Shown: positions 1-8,243 of the stretch, in pieces | Numbering within the stretch: position 1 is the stretch's first letter | Layout of the letters: every line of letters starts with the position of its first letter | From: Holtiella sp036655075 | Lineage (GTDB): Bacteria > Bacillota > Clostridia > Lachnospirales > Cellulosilyticaceae | Assembly (NCBI RefSeq): GCF_036655075.1 | Contig: NZ_JAVVQU010000008.1 | Span: forward strand, 8,789-72,788 | DNA length: 64,000 nt | Direction of reading: 5' to 3' | Notes under the pieces: generated by a model | The model's database searches: none | What the model was told of the DNA's origin: nothing | The model's input: the letters and a program-made list of their open reading frames with translations, nothing else | Translations under genes and position numbers: made by a program

Positions 1-345
1 GAGCTAATTGAGGATATGTGGGCAGCTGGAGTGCATGGTAAACGGGATCCATCGCGTATATTGGCCCATGAACTAGCAAAAGATGTAGAAGGTAAAAAGA
101 CAAGTGCTGAGTCTAGTGTTTTTCATAACTTCTGGGTTTACTTGTGTCCTTCTATCGATAAATTGTCAGATACTTACGCCTATGCCAAAAAGCATCAATA
201 TTTGTTGCCTTTTGCATGGATTCACCATATTTGGAATGGCATATGGAATAAGGAATATAAATTAAGCGACAAACTTAAAATTGCCTTTACCGCTTTGAGG
301 GTATCCAAGAAGCGTAATAAATTACTTAGGAATCTACAATTGTAG
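1..345 (+). CDS. Nucleotidyltransferase-family protein of a RiPP/lasso locus, C-terminal part (5' end outside window)
   Basis: The reading frame is open from the first base of the window, so the gene begins upstream and only about 114 C-terminal residues are seen. The Trp/His/Tyr-rich tail and the position directly before a B2-type leader peptidase fit the uncharacterised nucleotidyltransferase (NTP_transf_5) family, which accompanies many Firmicutes lasso-peptide clusters. The catalytic nucleotidyltransferase motif would lie in the missing N-terminal part and cannot be checked. The stop codon is 18 bases before the next start, so the two genes are almost certainly co-transcribed. The family assignment rests on context and overall look rather than on a diagnostic motif. 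Confidence 0.55.
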   Translation, partial: ELIEDMWAAGVHGKRDPSRILAHELAKDVEGKKTSAESSVFHNFWVYLCPSIDKLSDTYAYAKKHQYLLPFAWIHHIWNGIWNKEYKLSDKLKIAFTALRVSKKRNKLLRNLQL

Positions 346-363
346 AAAGGGGAGGGAAGGCAT

Positions 364-810
364 ATGCATAAGCTTAAAATTTATCTAAACCTTGATTGGC
401 GGACCAAGTGGTTAATGATACAAACATTTGTACTTTGTGGGATAGCAAGAGCCCTGATTTTACTCATTCCTTTTAAGAAAATCCGACCTTACCTGGGTAC
501 ACATAATGCAGATTCCCGTCAAGAAGAAGATGTAGAAGTTTACCGTCAAGCAAAGCGCATTGCACATACTGTATCCATTGTCAGCCACTATACACCTTGG
601 GAAAGTAAGTGTTTAGTGCAAGCCATGGTAGCACAATACCTTCTCAAAAGACGAAAAATACCAACCACCTTGTATCTTGGAGTGGCAAAGGGCGGTGAAG
701 GGGAGCTGAAGGCACATGCTTGGCTGAGATGTGGACAGCTCATTGTAACAGGAGATGGAGCAAGAAGGGGTTATAAGGAAGTTGCAAGATTTGCAAATTT
801 TGCAGCTTAA
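364..810 (+). CDS. Lasso peptide biosynthesis B2-type protein (transglutaminase-like leader peptidase)
   Basis: A 148-residue protein of the B2 family, the cysteine protease that removes the leader of lasso-type RiPP precursors. A hydrophobic N-terminal stretch (about residues 17-37) precedes the papain/transglutaminase-like core. The Cys-His-Asp triad is visible: C83 in SKCLVQA, H118 in KAHAWL and D131 in VTGDG. The length is normal for a stand-alone B2 protein. The ATG follows a GGGGAGGG-type ribosome binding site. It lies between a nucleotidyltransferase-family gene and a small repeat-containing peptide followed by a PqqD-like gene, which supports a RiPP role. A cyclase (asparagine-synthetase-like C protein) is not in the window and may lie to the left. 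Confidence 0.85.
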   Translation: MHKLKIYLNLDWRTKWLMIQTFVLCGIARALILLIPFKKIRPYLGTHNADSRQEEDVEVYRQAKRIAHTVSIVSHYTPWESKCLVQAMVAQYLLKRRKIPTTLYLGVAKGGEGELKAHAWLRCGQLIVTGDGARRGYKEVARFANFAA

Positions 811-835
811 AATAGGGATTAAAGGAGGAATGATA

Positions 836-1096
836 ATGAAAAAGTGGGAACATCCACAACTTTACGTTCTAGAAGTAACACAGACTCAAAGTGATTTAAT
901 GACACCTATATTTAATGCGACGCCTACTATTAGTAGTGATCCTACGTTTGATATAGATCCTGGATTTAGTGTGGATCCTGTGTTTGATGAGACACCAAGT
1001 GTCACGACAGGACCAGCCATTGGACTTGGACCTAGTACAGATGGGGCTGAAAGCACTGGTGGTGGCGGATTTTTTGATATTTCTTGGCTCAGCTAA
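836..1096 (+). CDS. Putative RiPP precursor peptide with eight tandem Pro-containing hexapeptides
   Basis: An 86-residue peptide. The start at 836 was chosen because GGAGG at 824-828 sits 7 bases before it; an upstream in-frame start would overlap the B2 gene. Residues 1-22 look like a lasso-type leader: WEHPQLYVLEV matches the aromatic-x-x-Pro-x-Leu pattern recognised by PqqD/B1 domains. Residues 23-70 are eight consecutive hexapeptides with Pro at position 2 (TPIFNA, TPTISS, DPTFDI, DPGFSV, DPVFDE, TPSVTT, GPAIGL, GPSTDG). The tail is AESTGGGGFFDISWLS. It lies between a B2-type peptidase and a PqqD-like gene, so a modified-peptide precursor is the best reading. The final product is unknown, and the repeat region is unlike known lasso cores. 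Confidence 0.65.
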   Translation: MKKWEHPQLYVLEVTQTQSDLMTPIFNATPTISSDPTFDIDPGFSVDPVFDETPSVTTGPAIGLGPSTDGAESTGGGGFFDISWLS

Positions 1097-1157
1097 AGCT
1101 AAGAAGCAATAAAAATTTAAAATAAGAATGAGTAAAATACATAAGGGGGCTATTATA

Positions 1158-1448
1158 ATGAAAGAAACAAAAGAAATGACATGGGAAACAGTGATTAAAC
1201 AAGAAGGTAGCATGGATACCTCAGATATTGATGGGGAAAAAGTAATGATGGACCTAGATAAAGGCAGTTACTTCATGCTTAATGATGTAGCGACACATAT
1301 TTGGGATTTAGTTGAAAGTCCTATGAAACTTGCAGACGTTGTCGCACACCTCTTAGGAGAATACGAAATTGATGAAGAGACTTGCAAAGAACAAGTGATG
1401 GCGTTTGTAAGTGAACTTCACAAACGTGAGCTTGTTGCAATTGCATAA
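1158..1448 (+). CDS. PqqD-family peptide-binding protein (B1/RRE-type)
   Basis: A 96-residue PqqD-like protein. Such stand-alone domains (B1 or RRE) bind the leader of a RiPP precursor and hand it to the B2 peptidase. The typical pattern is present: DGEKVMMDLDKGSYFMLNDVA followed by IWDL, then a helical C-terminal half ending in a Lys/Arg-Glu-rich helix. The ATG at 1158 was preferred over an in-frame ATG at 1128 because AAGGGGG at 1143-1149 is correctly spaced. It is the last gene before an intrinsic terminator and so closes the RiPP operon. Confidence 0.85.
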   Translation: MKETKEMTWETVIKQEGSMDTSDIDGEKVMMDLDKGSYFMLNDVATHIWDLVESPMKLADVVAHLLGEYEIDEETCKEQVMAFVSELHKRELVAIA

Positions 1449-1456
1449 GTAGATAG

Positions 1457-1498
1457 TACTAAAAAAGATGCCCTCATAGTGAAGGCATCTTTTTTAGT
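1457..1498 (+). terminator. Intrinsic terminator closing the RiPP operon
   Basis: A perfect 16-bp stem (1457-1472 with 1483-1498) carries A-rich and T-rich ends, so it could act in both directions. It directly follows the PqqD-like gene. Confidence 0.85.
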
Positions 1499-1562
1499 AG
1501 TTAAAACATATATAAATTTCACACAACGCGAGTATACTAATCCAATTAGGTGGTGAAATAGG

Positions 1563-2507
1563 ATGAATACACAAAAGCTAACATATGCAGGGATGTTGTC
1601 TGCATTAATTGTAGCTATGACTGTAATGGTGATGATGACAGGATTTGGCTATACCTTATTTGTTGATTTAGGTTTGCCGATTATGATTGGGCTTGTTTAT
1701 TTAAAGTGTGGATTGAAGTATACCAGTTTGTGTGGTGCGATTTCCGTATTGATGGTTTTCTTTGGAATGGGAAATTTGCCTACTGCGATTTGGATGATTC
1801 AAGGGATTTTGATTGGACTTATTTGCAGCGTTGCCCTCAGCAAAGGGGTAACCTTAATGGATGATTTGCTTTGGTGCTCTGTAGGGGGTGCTTTTATTGT
1901 GGTGTTTATTGATGTATACTGCGAAAGTATTTTGGGTATGAGCTTGATTAAAGAGATGTGGCAGATGGTGGAGCCTTTTCCAGTGCCGGAGGTGGTCAAG
2001 GAAGTGGCAGTGTCTATATCTCTTGCGAGTTTGCCTGTAGGGACAAGCATTGTGGCGTATATGGGAACCCTTTTGATGGGGCATAAGTTGCATTTACTAA
2101 GTGGAACGACCAAGGAAAAGTATAAAGTTATCAAAAATTTGAGAGAATATATGGGTTACCTTTGTTGTTCAAGAAGTACAACCTACAGGTGGATTCTATA
2201 TTTAGTAGCCATACAAGGCCTAAAGCTTCTGGATTTGCCACTGTATATCCAGACCGTATTAGGAACAGTGCAGTGGATTGCTCTCTACTTTATGCTGCGA
2301 GATGCCCATAGTTTGGTGAGCCAATATATTTATACCAAAACCAAATCTACTGGGTTGACAAAGGGGATAGGTCTGGGAATCTTCTTTTTGCTACTTGGTA
2401 GGTTTAAGCTCACAACAATAGTCCTGACAACGGCTGGATGCGCTGTAGATCTAGTGTACCAAGTGAGAGATAGAAAAATTCAGGCATTAAGACAACAAGT
2501 GGGATGA
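1563..2507 (+). CDS. Polytopic membrane protein, DUF2232/YybS-like
   Basis: A 314-residue, highly hydrophobic protein with about eight membrane segments and no soluble catalytic domain. The first half has the Gly/Pro-rich membrane pattern seen in DUF2232 (YybS-like) proteins and in substrate-binding (S) components of ECF transporters. A short charged segment around residues 180-200 separates two membrane halves. The ATG follows AGGTGG. It stands alone between two terminator or decayed regions, so context gives no substrate. The family assignment is tentative. Confidence 0.5.
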   Translation: MNTQKLTYAGMLSALIVAMTVMVMMTGFGYTLFVDLGLPIMIGLVYLKCGLKYTSLCGAISVLMVFFGMGNLPTAIWMIQGILIGLICSVALSKGVTLMDDLLWCSVGGAFIVVFIDVYCESILGMSLIKEMWQMVEPFPVPEVVKEVAVSISLASLPVGTSIVAYMGTLLMGHKLHLLSGTTKEKYKVIKNLREYMGYLCCSRSTTYRWILYLVAIQGLKLLDLPLYIQTVLGTVQWIALYFMLRDAHSLVSQYIYTKTKSTGLTKGIGLGIFFLLLGRFKLTTIVLTTAGCAVDLVYQVRDRKIQALRQQVG

Positions 2508-2985
2508 CTAAAGCCTGTGAGTAAAAAATAGAAGCTACAGTAGAGGAATTTCAAGAGTGTGTATATAAATGGATTAAAGAAGAGTCTACAGACCATTATG
2601 CCTAAAAGGCTAAAAGTACCTTGGGGAAAGAAATTCATAAAAAAGTATGTAGTATAAAAAAAGATCAGAGTATGGAGGTTGAATTTATGACACATACTAA
2701 AGGAAAAGTATGCTGAGGAGGCCACAATCATGCCAACAGACCAAGCTAAAACCTATAAAGGAATATTGAAAGAGAGATTTGTGAAGTTACTTGAAGTACA
2801 TTTAGACCAAGTGAAACATTAAAATAGACGAAGCTTGAGCGAGTTGGTTGTATACAACTCACTTTTGTTTGTAATATTTTGAGAGGAAACAAATAACTAA
2901 TAATTATTATTAAATATAGTTTGCTAAACTGATTTAATATGATAGACTATAGTATAAATAAATGCAAAACATGGAGGTTGTAAAG
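2508..2985 (+). pseudogene. Intergenic stretch with remnants of a decayed coding region
   Basis: This 478-base stretch holds no intact gene. Short plus-strand open frames can be read one after another (about 2527-2601, 2604-2714 and 2716-2822), broken by stop codons and a frame change. Their composition (Lys/Glu-rich, for example EEFQECVYKWIKEE and LKERFVKLLEVHLDQVKH) looks protein-like rather than random. The last frame could stand as a 30-residue ORF from ATG 2730. No family is recognised. The end of the stretch is the promoter region of the flavoprotein-rubredoxin gene. Confidence 0.35.
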
Positions 2986-3627
2986 ATGGATCAAACAGCT
3001 TTATTTACATTAACCTATGGAGTCTTTATACTAGGAGCAGCAAATAACGGAGCAAAAAATGCGTGTATTATTAATACATGTGTGCAGCAAACAGCAGAAC
3101 CAGCTCGTGTCAGTGTAACTGTACTAAAATCAAACTTAACACATTATATGGTAGATGCTTCTAAAAAGTTTAGTGTATCAGTTCTTGGAAAGCATGCTTC
3201 TCTTGAGACTGTAGCACACTTTGGTTTGCAAAGTGGAAGAAATGTGGATAAATTAGAAAATTTTGAGCATCACATAGATACATTAGGGACACCTGTTATC
3301 GAAAAAGATAGTCTTGCAACTTTTTCATGTAAAGTAGCAGAACAAGTGGACTTAGGGACGCATACCCTTTTCATTGGTGAAGTTGTGGAGGCCACCAAGT
3401 TAGTAGAAGGTGAGCCTATGACCTATGCTTATTACAGAGACTTAAAAGCGGGGAAAGTGCAACCTATAGGTATGGAAGAGCGTAAGCCTTCTGAATCAGC
3501 ACAAGTACAATATGAATGTGCTGTATGTCATTATCTTTATGATGGAGAAGTGCCCTTTGAAGAATTACCAGATACCTATGTCTGCCCAATCTGTGGCAAA
3601 CCTAAAAGTGTCTTTTTTAAAGCATAG
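2986..3627 (+). CDS. Flavin reductase-rubredoxin fusion (high-molecular-weight rubredoxin)
   Basis: A 213-residue electron carrier with two domains. Residues 1 to about 160 form a flavin reductase-like FMN-binding domain. Residues 176-213 form a rubredoxin with both CxxC iron ligands (C178, C181, C200, C203) and the YVCPICG signature. Such high-molecular-weight rubredoxins pass electrons to flavodiiron proteins in oxygen or NO detoxification in anaerobes; no flavodiiron gene is in the window. The ATG at 2986 was chosen over 2962 because GGAGG at 2973-2977 lies 8 bases before it. It is a single-gene unit ending at a clear terminator. Confidence 0.88.
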   Translation: MDQTALFTLTYGVFILGAANNGAKNACIINTCVQQTAEPARVSVTVLKSNLTHYMVDASKKFSVSVLGKHASLETVAHFGLQSGRNVDKLENFEHHIDTLGTPVIEKDSLATFSCKVAEQVDLGTHTLFIGEVVEATKLVEGEPMTYAYYRDLKAGKVQPIGMEERKPSESAQVQYECAVCHYLYDGEVPFEELPDTYVCPICGKPKSVFFKA

Positions 3628-3650
3628 GTCAGTCTAGTTCAAGTGATTAC

Positions 3651-3695
3651 AAATCTCTTTGTTCCTTTTAATAGGTAAACAAAGAGATTTTTTAA
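3651..3695 (+). terminator. Intrinsic terminator after the rubredoxin fusion gene
   Basis: A 12-13 bp stem (AAATCTCTTTGTT with AACAAAGAGATTT) is followed by a T-run. Confidence 0.85.
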
Positions 3696-3746
3696 TGTAT
3701 TTAGGTTATAATACAGCCTAAGAAGAAAATAAAATGAGATGGAGTG

Positions 3747-4673
3747 ATGGAGAAGTCTATGATGATAGGTATACTAATGGGATGTGGAATTTTGATAGGC
3801 ATAGGTCTATGTATAGGCCATTTTGCGATTAAAAATATATTTTATGCACCGAGAAAGACAGAGGAAGAAGCTTTTTTAGAAATAGAAAAACGATATGCGT
3901 ATAAGCCTATACAGTATCAGAAGTTATGTAAGAAAAATTTAAGGCTTATAAACAGTGAAGGGCATGTACTAAATGGTGAGTATATTATTTTTCACCCAGG
4001 TGCTAAAAAAATTGTCATCTTAATACACGGGTATACGGGGAATCATTTGATGAGCTTGCCTATAGCGCAAATTTATGCTGAGCAGGGATTTAATGTGCTG
4101 GCAATTGATGCAAGGGGGCATGGACAAAGTGAAGGTTTGTATCCAACTTATGGACTGTGTGAACAAGAAGATGTTAGACTATGGGTTCAAAAGCTAAGAG
4201 CGCTAGAAGGTGTCAATGTAACAGTTGGTCTACATGGGCAATCTATGGGGGCTGCAACAGCACTTATGTATGCAGGAAAATACAATGATATAGCTTTTGT
4301 GGTAGCAGATTGTCCGTATGCTACGGCAAGGGATGTACTGCAATATCAGTTTAAAACTTTCGGTCACTTACCACCCGTGTTAACGTACCATTGCATAAAC
4401 TACTGGATAAGCAAACAGTTTAAGATTCGAATAGAAGATGCAAGTCCTCTTGAGGCTATTTGTCACTACAATGGACCTATTGCTTTTATACATGGGAAAA
4501 ATGATAAAACTATTCCCAGTTCAATGAGTGAAACCCTATTTAAGAGTAGAAAAAATCCACAGGATAGGCTTTTGCTAGTTGAGGGCGCTGACCATGTCAC
4601 AGCTTATGCACATGCATCGGATGCCTATAAAAAGGTTGTGCAAGAAATTCTAGAAGAGAGTAACAGTTTTTAA
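3747..4673 (+). CDS. Membrane-anchored alpha/beta hydrolase
   Basis: A 308-residue alpha/beta-hydrolase of the serine hydrolase type. An N-terminal hydrophobic helix (about residues 5-28) anchors it in or beyond the membrane. The catalytic triad can be placed: Ser166 in the nucleophile elbow GQSMG, Asp253 in HGKNDKT and His283 in GADHVTA. The oxyanion region is HGYTGN. The substrate is not evident; an esterase or lipase-like peptidase is possible. The start is uncertain: GTG 3744, ATG 3747 or ATG 3759 are all in frame and none has an ideal ribosome binding site. The next gene follows 41 bases downstream, so it may head the run to 8037. Confidence 0.82.
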   Translation: MEKSMMIGILMGCGILIGIGLCIGHFAIKNIFYAPRKTEEEAFLEIEKRYAYKPIQYQKLCKKNLRLINSEGHVLNGEYIIFHPGAKKIVILIHGYTGNHLMSLPIAQIYAEQGFNVLAIDARGHGQSEGLYPTYGLCEQEDVRLWVQKLRALEGVNVTVGLHGQSMGAATALMYAGKYNDIAFVVADCPYATARDVLQYQFKTFGHLPPVLTYHCINYWISKQFKIRIEDASPLEAICHYNGPIAFIHGKNDKTIPSSMSETLFKSRKNPQDRLLLVEGADHVTAYAHASDAYKKVVQEILEESNSF

Positions 4674-4714
4674 AGGCTGAGAATAGTAATAATCCTAGAA
4701 AAGAGGGATCACTT

Positions 4715-5530
4715 ATGAAAAATACTGACTTAAAAAAATCTAAATGTATTCAAAAGCAACTACAAAAGATTACTCAACAAGAGGCAAAGCTACTTGAAAA
4801 GAAAGAGTTCAAATTTATTAAAGATAAAGTGGCACCTATTCAAGAGAAGATAGGGCGTAAGATTCCACCCAAACTTCAGCAAACTTTGGAAAAGGCTTTT
4901 GAGACAGGCTTTAAGGTGGTATTTGAAAAAGGAGTGGGTCTGATTGAAAAGACTTATAAAAAGGAAGAAAAGGCCTTGGATTTTGATGTCAACCATTATG
5001 CTGTCTTGAAGCAGACCAACCATAAGAACATAAAAAAGCTAGATAAAGGTGCCAGTAAGACCATTCTTGGGAATCAGTTAATTTCTACTATAGAAGGTAG
5101 TGTGCTAGGTGCACTAGGCATTGGCATACCGGATATTCCTATTTTGATAGGTATGATTTTAAAAAGTATCTACGAGATTAGTCTATCTTATGGATTTGAT
5201 TATACAACAGATAAAGAAAGATTATACATCTTATATTTAATTTGCGCAGGGGTTACAAAAGAGGATATTCAAGAAGATTATAATAGAAAGTTAGACCGTA
5301 TTGCTATCCGTAAAGGAGAGGAAGCACTGAGTGCCAGCCTAGAAGTTGCCATCAAAGAGACTTCTAACCGACTTGCAGAGGCAATGCTTATGGCTAAATT
5401 CATACAAGGCTTGCCTTTAGTAGGCATTGTAGGGGGCGTTAGCAACTTTAATATGATGAAAGAGATTACCCAGATGGCAAGGATTAAATATAAGAAACGT
5501 TATTTAGAGGGACTTTTAAATGAAAAATAA
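4715..5530 (+). CDS. EcsC family protein
   Basis: A 271-residue protein matching the EcsC family. The hallmark is the Gly/Pro-rich amphipathic segment (LGALGIGIPDIPILIGMI, about residues 132-150), followed by the Tyr/Asp stretch YGFDYTTDKERLYIL. The N-terminal third is Lys/Glu-rich and probably helical. EcsC proteins are soluble or membrane-associated and have no proven biochemical role. The gene overlaps the following Cys-rich protein gene by 11 bases, which indicates translational coupling. Confidence 0.8.
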   Translation: MKNTDLKKSKCIQKQLQKITQQEAKLLEKKEFKFIKDKVAPIQEKIGRKIPPKLQQTLEKAFETGFKVVFEKGVGLIEKTYKKEEKALDFDVNHYAVLKQTNHKNIKKLDKGASKTILGNQLISTIEGSVLGALGIGIPDIPILIGMILKSIYEISLSYGFDYTTDKERLYILYLICAGVTKEDIQEDYNRKLDRIAIRKGEEALSASLEVAIKETSNRLAEAMLMAKFIQGLPLVGIVGGVSNFNMMKEITQMARIKYKKRYLEGLLNEK

Positions 5531-6686
5531 GGATCAAGCAACATGGTATTATCAGCTCACTTGGCAAGTGGCAGAGCAAAAGAGCCTTGAAGCCAGTGAA
5601 GTAAGAGAAAAACTTATCCATCTCATGAAAATATGGTGTAAGTCACAGGAGGCAACCTTTTTAGAAACAACCTTTACAGGAGAATTTTTTAGTATAGCTT
5701 TTACCATTTTAGAAAATATAAATGTCTACAAGGCTACAAAAGGTCTTCAAAAAAGTCTTATAAAGGTTGTACCCACAGCTACGCTTGAGATAGTGGCTAC
5801 CAAGTGGCTAAATGTAGCTCTTAATGGAGAAAGTAGAGAATTAGAAGGTGCAATAGCAGGAGATAGTCCACAAGATGTGCGTGTAAAAAAGGTGCTAGAT
5901 GCCCTTTGGTCAGCTGAATACTATGATCTAGATGAACAGGTTACAGATGATTTGGAGAGCTTTAAACAGTATTTGGAAACGAGAAATCTTGCAATGTTAG
6001 AGGCTAGGCAACAGCTTTATCTTGTAGATATGGATGCCCTACAAAGCCCTATTAACCTAAACTGTTTTGAGTGTACTAAGCTGTACCGTTATGGGTGTTG
6101 TTGCGGGAGTCCTTGTGATATGAGTCGTAAAAACCAAAAGCGCCTAGACCAACATCTAAATGCCATAACAGAAGAAATGCGACAGCTCAATCCTCGTGAC
6201 TATGATGAAGTGATGGAAAAGGGTGGTATTCTTTCCTTTGATGGGACAATTAAGACGTGTAATGGACGCTGTAGTTTGTTAGTTGAACATGAAGGTGTCC
6301 ATAAATGTATGGCACATAAGTATGCATTAGACCATGCTATTCCTATTTATGAGTTGTGTCCGCTTTCTTGTTTGATGTATCCTCTTGAGGTGATGGAACT
6401 GATTACAGACAAGAAAAAGAAAGTCATTTTATTGACCTCAGTGGTAGATGAAACTTTTGCAGAAGCTTATGGTAGATGGGGTAGTTATAAGTCACTTGAG
6501 ATAGAACATAGATGTGTGAAAGTAGACGCGCATAATGCAATCTTTAAAAAAGAAGACTATCAACCTGTCTATGAAGTAAATCGCAAACTATTGACACATG
6601 AATTTGGAGTAGAGGTGTACTTAGGATTACAGCAGATACTTTCCCCTTTTGTTTCATCTTATAGGCTTAACTTGAATATACTTTAG
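5520..6686 (+). CDS. Cysteine-rich putative metal-binding protein (YkgJ/FliB-like CxxC cluster)
   Basis: A 388-residue protein with a helical N-terminal half and a cysteine-rich C-terminal half. Cysteines cluster at 182, 185, 193-195 and 199, with a second set in TCNGRCS, HKCMA and LCPLSC. This arrangement resembles CxxCxxCC-type putative zinc- or iron-chelating proteins (YkgJ-like), and also the iron-sulfur region of FliB-type N-methylases; the sequence does not decide. It starts inside the end of the EcsC gene and is followed 25 bases later by a class V aminotransferase, so the three genes probably form one operon. The link with a possible sulfur-handling enzyme makes a metal or Fe-S role plausible. 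Confidence 0.5.
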   Translation: MKNKDQATWYYQLTWQVAEQKSLEASEVREKLIHLMKIWCKSQEATFLETTFTGEFFSIAFTILENINVYKATKGLQKSLIKVVPTATLEIVATKWLNVALNGESRELEGAIAGDSPQDVRVKKVLDALWSAEYYDLDEQVTDDLESFKQYLETRNLAMLEARQQLYLVDMDALQSPINLNCFECTKLYRYGCCCGSPCDMSRKNQKRLDQHLNAITEEMRQLNPRDYDEVMEKGGILSFDGTIKTCNGRCSLLVEHEGVHKCMAHKYALDHAIPIYELCPLSCLMYPLEVMELITDKKKKVILLTSVVDETFAEAYGRWGSYKSLEIEHRCVKVDAHNAIFKKEDYQPVYEVNRKLLTHEFGVEVYLGLQQILSPFVSSYRLNLNIL

Positions 6687-6711
6687 AGAATGAAGTAGAG
6701 GAGTTGGTCAG

Positions 6712-8037
6712 ATGCAAAGAGGAGAAGGTTATAGAGAACTCTTTCAAGGCATAGATGTACCAGTGCAATTAGCGGATGGATCTTTTAAACAACCTATTAA
6801 TTTTGATAACGGTGCAACAACCCCGCCCTTTAACTATGTGGGCGAAGTGATTGATGAAAGTATAGGTATGTATGGCGCAATCCATCGTGCAGGACAAAAA
6901 TCTATTTATAGTACGGAGAACTATGAACAAAGCAAGCTAAAAGTTTTAAACTTTCTGGGAGTAAGTCCAGAAGATGGGTATTGTGTGGTGTATACAAAAA
7001 ATACGACAGAAGGTATGAACTTGCTGGCTTATGGACTCTGCCATAGATGTGATGCAAAAGTGCTGTCTACTAGAATGGAACATCATTCCAATGATTTACC
7101 TTGGCGTAAAGAAGCGAAGATGTTCTACATAGAAGTAGATGAGAAGGGGTTTTTAAAGTTGGAGGAGTTGGAAGAGAAGCTAAGGTGTGCAGGTGGAACC
7201 ATCCACTTTGTGACGGTAACCGCTGCATCTAATGTAACGGGGTATATCAATCCCATCCATAAAATGGCTCAAGTTGTACACCAATACGGGGCAAAGCTTA
7301 TTGTAGATGCAGCACAACTCATTGCCCATTATCCGATTCAAATGAAAGGCAGTAAACCTGATGAAGATATTGACTTTCTAGTTTTCTCAGCGCATAAAAT
7401 GTATGCCCCCTTTGGTGTAGGCGTAGTCGTGGGTAAGCATATGTGCATGGAGCAATGCATACCTTATGTACGAGGAGGCGGTGGCGTAAGTGCGGTTATG
7501 GATGATGATGTGTACTACAAAGAGTCTCCAGATAAGGAGGAGGCAGGTACACCTAACTATTTTGGTGTGATGGCATTATCAGCTGCGATTGATATGTTAG
7601 AGAGTATTGGTATGAATCAAGTCGTCAAACATGAACAAAGGCTCAAAAATCGTATGTTGTCAGGACTTAGAAGTATGCCTAAAGTCATCTTGTATGGAGA
7701 CCCATTGTATAAGGCTAGGCTAGGTGTGGTGAGTTTCAATGTAGCAGGTATGCATCACTCTTTAGTCAATCAGTTGCTCTCAGAGCAAGGAGGTATTGCA
7801 GTGCGAAATGGATGCTTTTGTGCGCAACCTTATGTAGCTAGATTGTTGGGGGTATCTGACAAGGAGCGCTATGAGTTGATGCTACACCCAGAGCGTCCTC
7901 AACCTGGTATGGTACGAGCGAGTTTTGGCCTTTACAATACAGATGAGGAAGTAGATGAGTTTTTGCAAGTCATGCAGTGTATTTGTGGAGGTAAGGATGT
8001 AGGCATGAGACGTGCAGTACGTTATAGAATGAAATAA
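6712..8037 (+). CDS. Class V aminotransferase, cysteine desulfurase-like
   Basis: A 441-residue PLP enzyme of fold type I. The motifs are clear: FDNGATTPP near the start, D199 in LIVDAAQ that contacts the cofactor ring, and K229 in FSAHKMYAPFG as the Schiff-base lysine. The C-terminal NGCFCAQPY carries C368 and C370 where Csd/SufS-type desulfurases place the catalytic cysteine. Desulfurase activity is therefore likely but not proven. No IscU or SufU scaffold gene is nearby; the upstream partner is a Cys-rich protein. The ATG follows GAGGAG. A terminator directly follows. Confidence 0.8.
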   Translation: MQRGEGYRELFQGIDVPVQLADGSFKQPINFDNGATTPPFNYVGEVIDESIGMYGAIHRAGQKSIYSTENYEQSKLKVLNFLGVSPEDGYCVVYTKNTTEGMNLLAYGLCHRCDAKVLSTRMEHHSNDLPWRKEAKMFYIEVDEKGFLKLEELEEKLRCAGGTIHFVTVTAASNVTGYINPIHKMAQVVHQYGAKLIVDAAQLIAHYPIQMKGSKPDEDIDFLVFSAHKMYAPFGVGVVVGKHMCMEQCIPYVRGGGGVSAVMDDDVYYKESPDKEEAGTPNYFGVMALSAAIDMLESIGMNQVVKHEQRLKNRMLSGLRSMPKVILYGDPLYKARLGVVSFNVAGMHHSLVNQLLSEQGGIAVRNGCFCAQPYVARLLGVSDKERYELMLHPERPQPGMVRASFGLYNTDEEVDEFLQVMQCICGGKDVGMRRAVRYRMK

Positions 8038-8038
8038 C

Positions 8039-8100
8039 AATCCCTCATCACCCAATGAGTACTTTTGAAATAGGTACAGGTGTGATGAGGGATTATTATT
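8039..8100 (+). terminator. Intrinsic terminator after the aminotransferase gene
   Basis: A 13-bp stem (AATCCCTCATCAC with GTGATGAGGGATT) with a long loop is followed by a T-rich tract. Confidence 0.8.
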
Positions 8101-8206
8101 TATTAATCAAAAGTAAATATCGAACGATAAAAATATAAATAAGAAAAATGTTCAACTTTTTTACTGGAAAGTCTGTTTTTTTAATCTAAAGTATGATAAG
8201 ATGACC

Positions 8207-8236
8207 TTGACATAATATTTTTATATCCAATTAAAT
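8207..8236 (+). promoter_or_regulatory. Putative promoter of the adenine deaminase operon
   Basis: TTGACA at 8207-8212 and TTAAAT at 8231-8236 are separated by 18 bases. This would place the start of transcription at about 8243, exactly at the 5' side of the structured leader. Confidence 0.5.
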
Positions 8237-8243
8237 TCGACAA

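Noticed and set aside
896..1213. Minus-strand open frame of 105 codons over the RiPP precursor
   Set aside because: It has no ribosome binding site, an Arg/Ile-rich artificial composition and is fully opposite a well-supported precursor gene.
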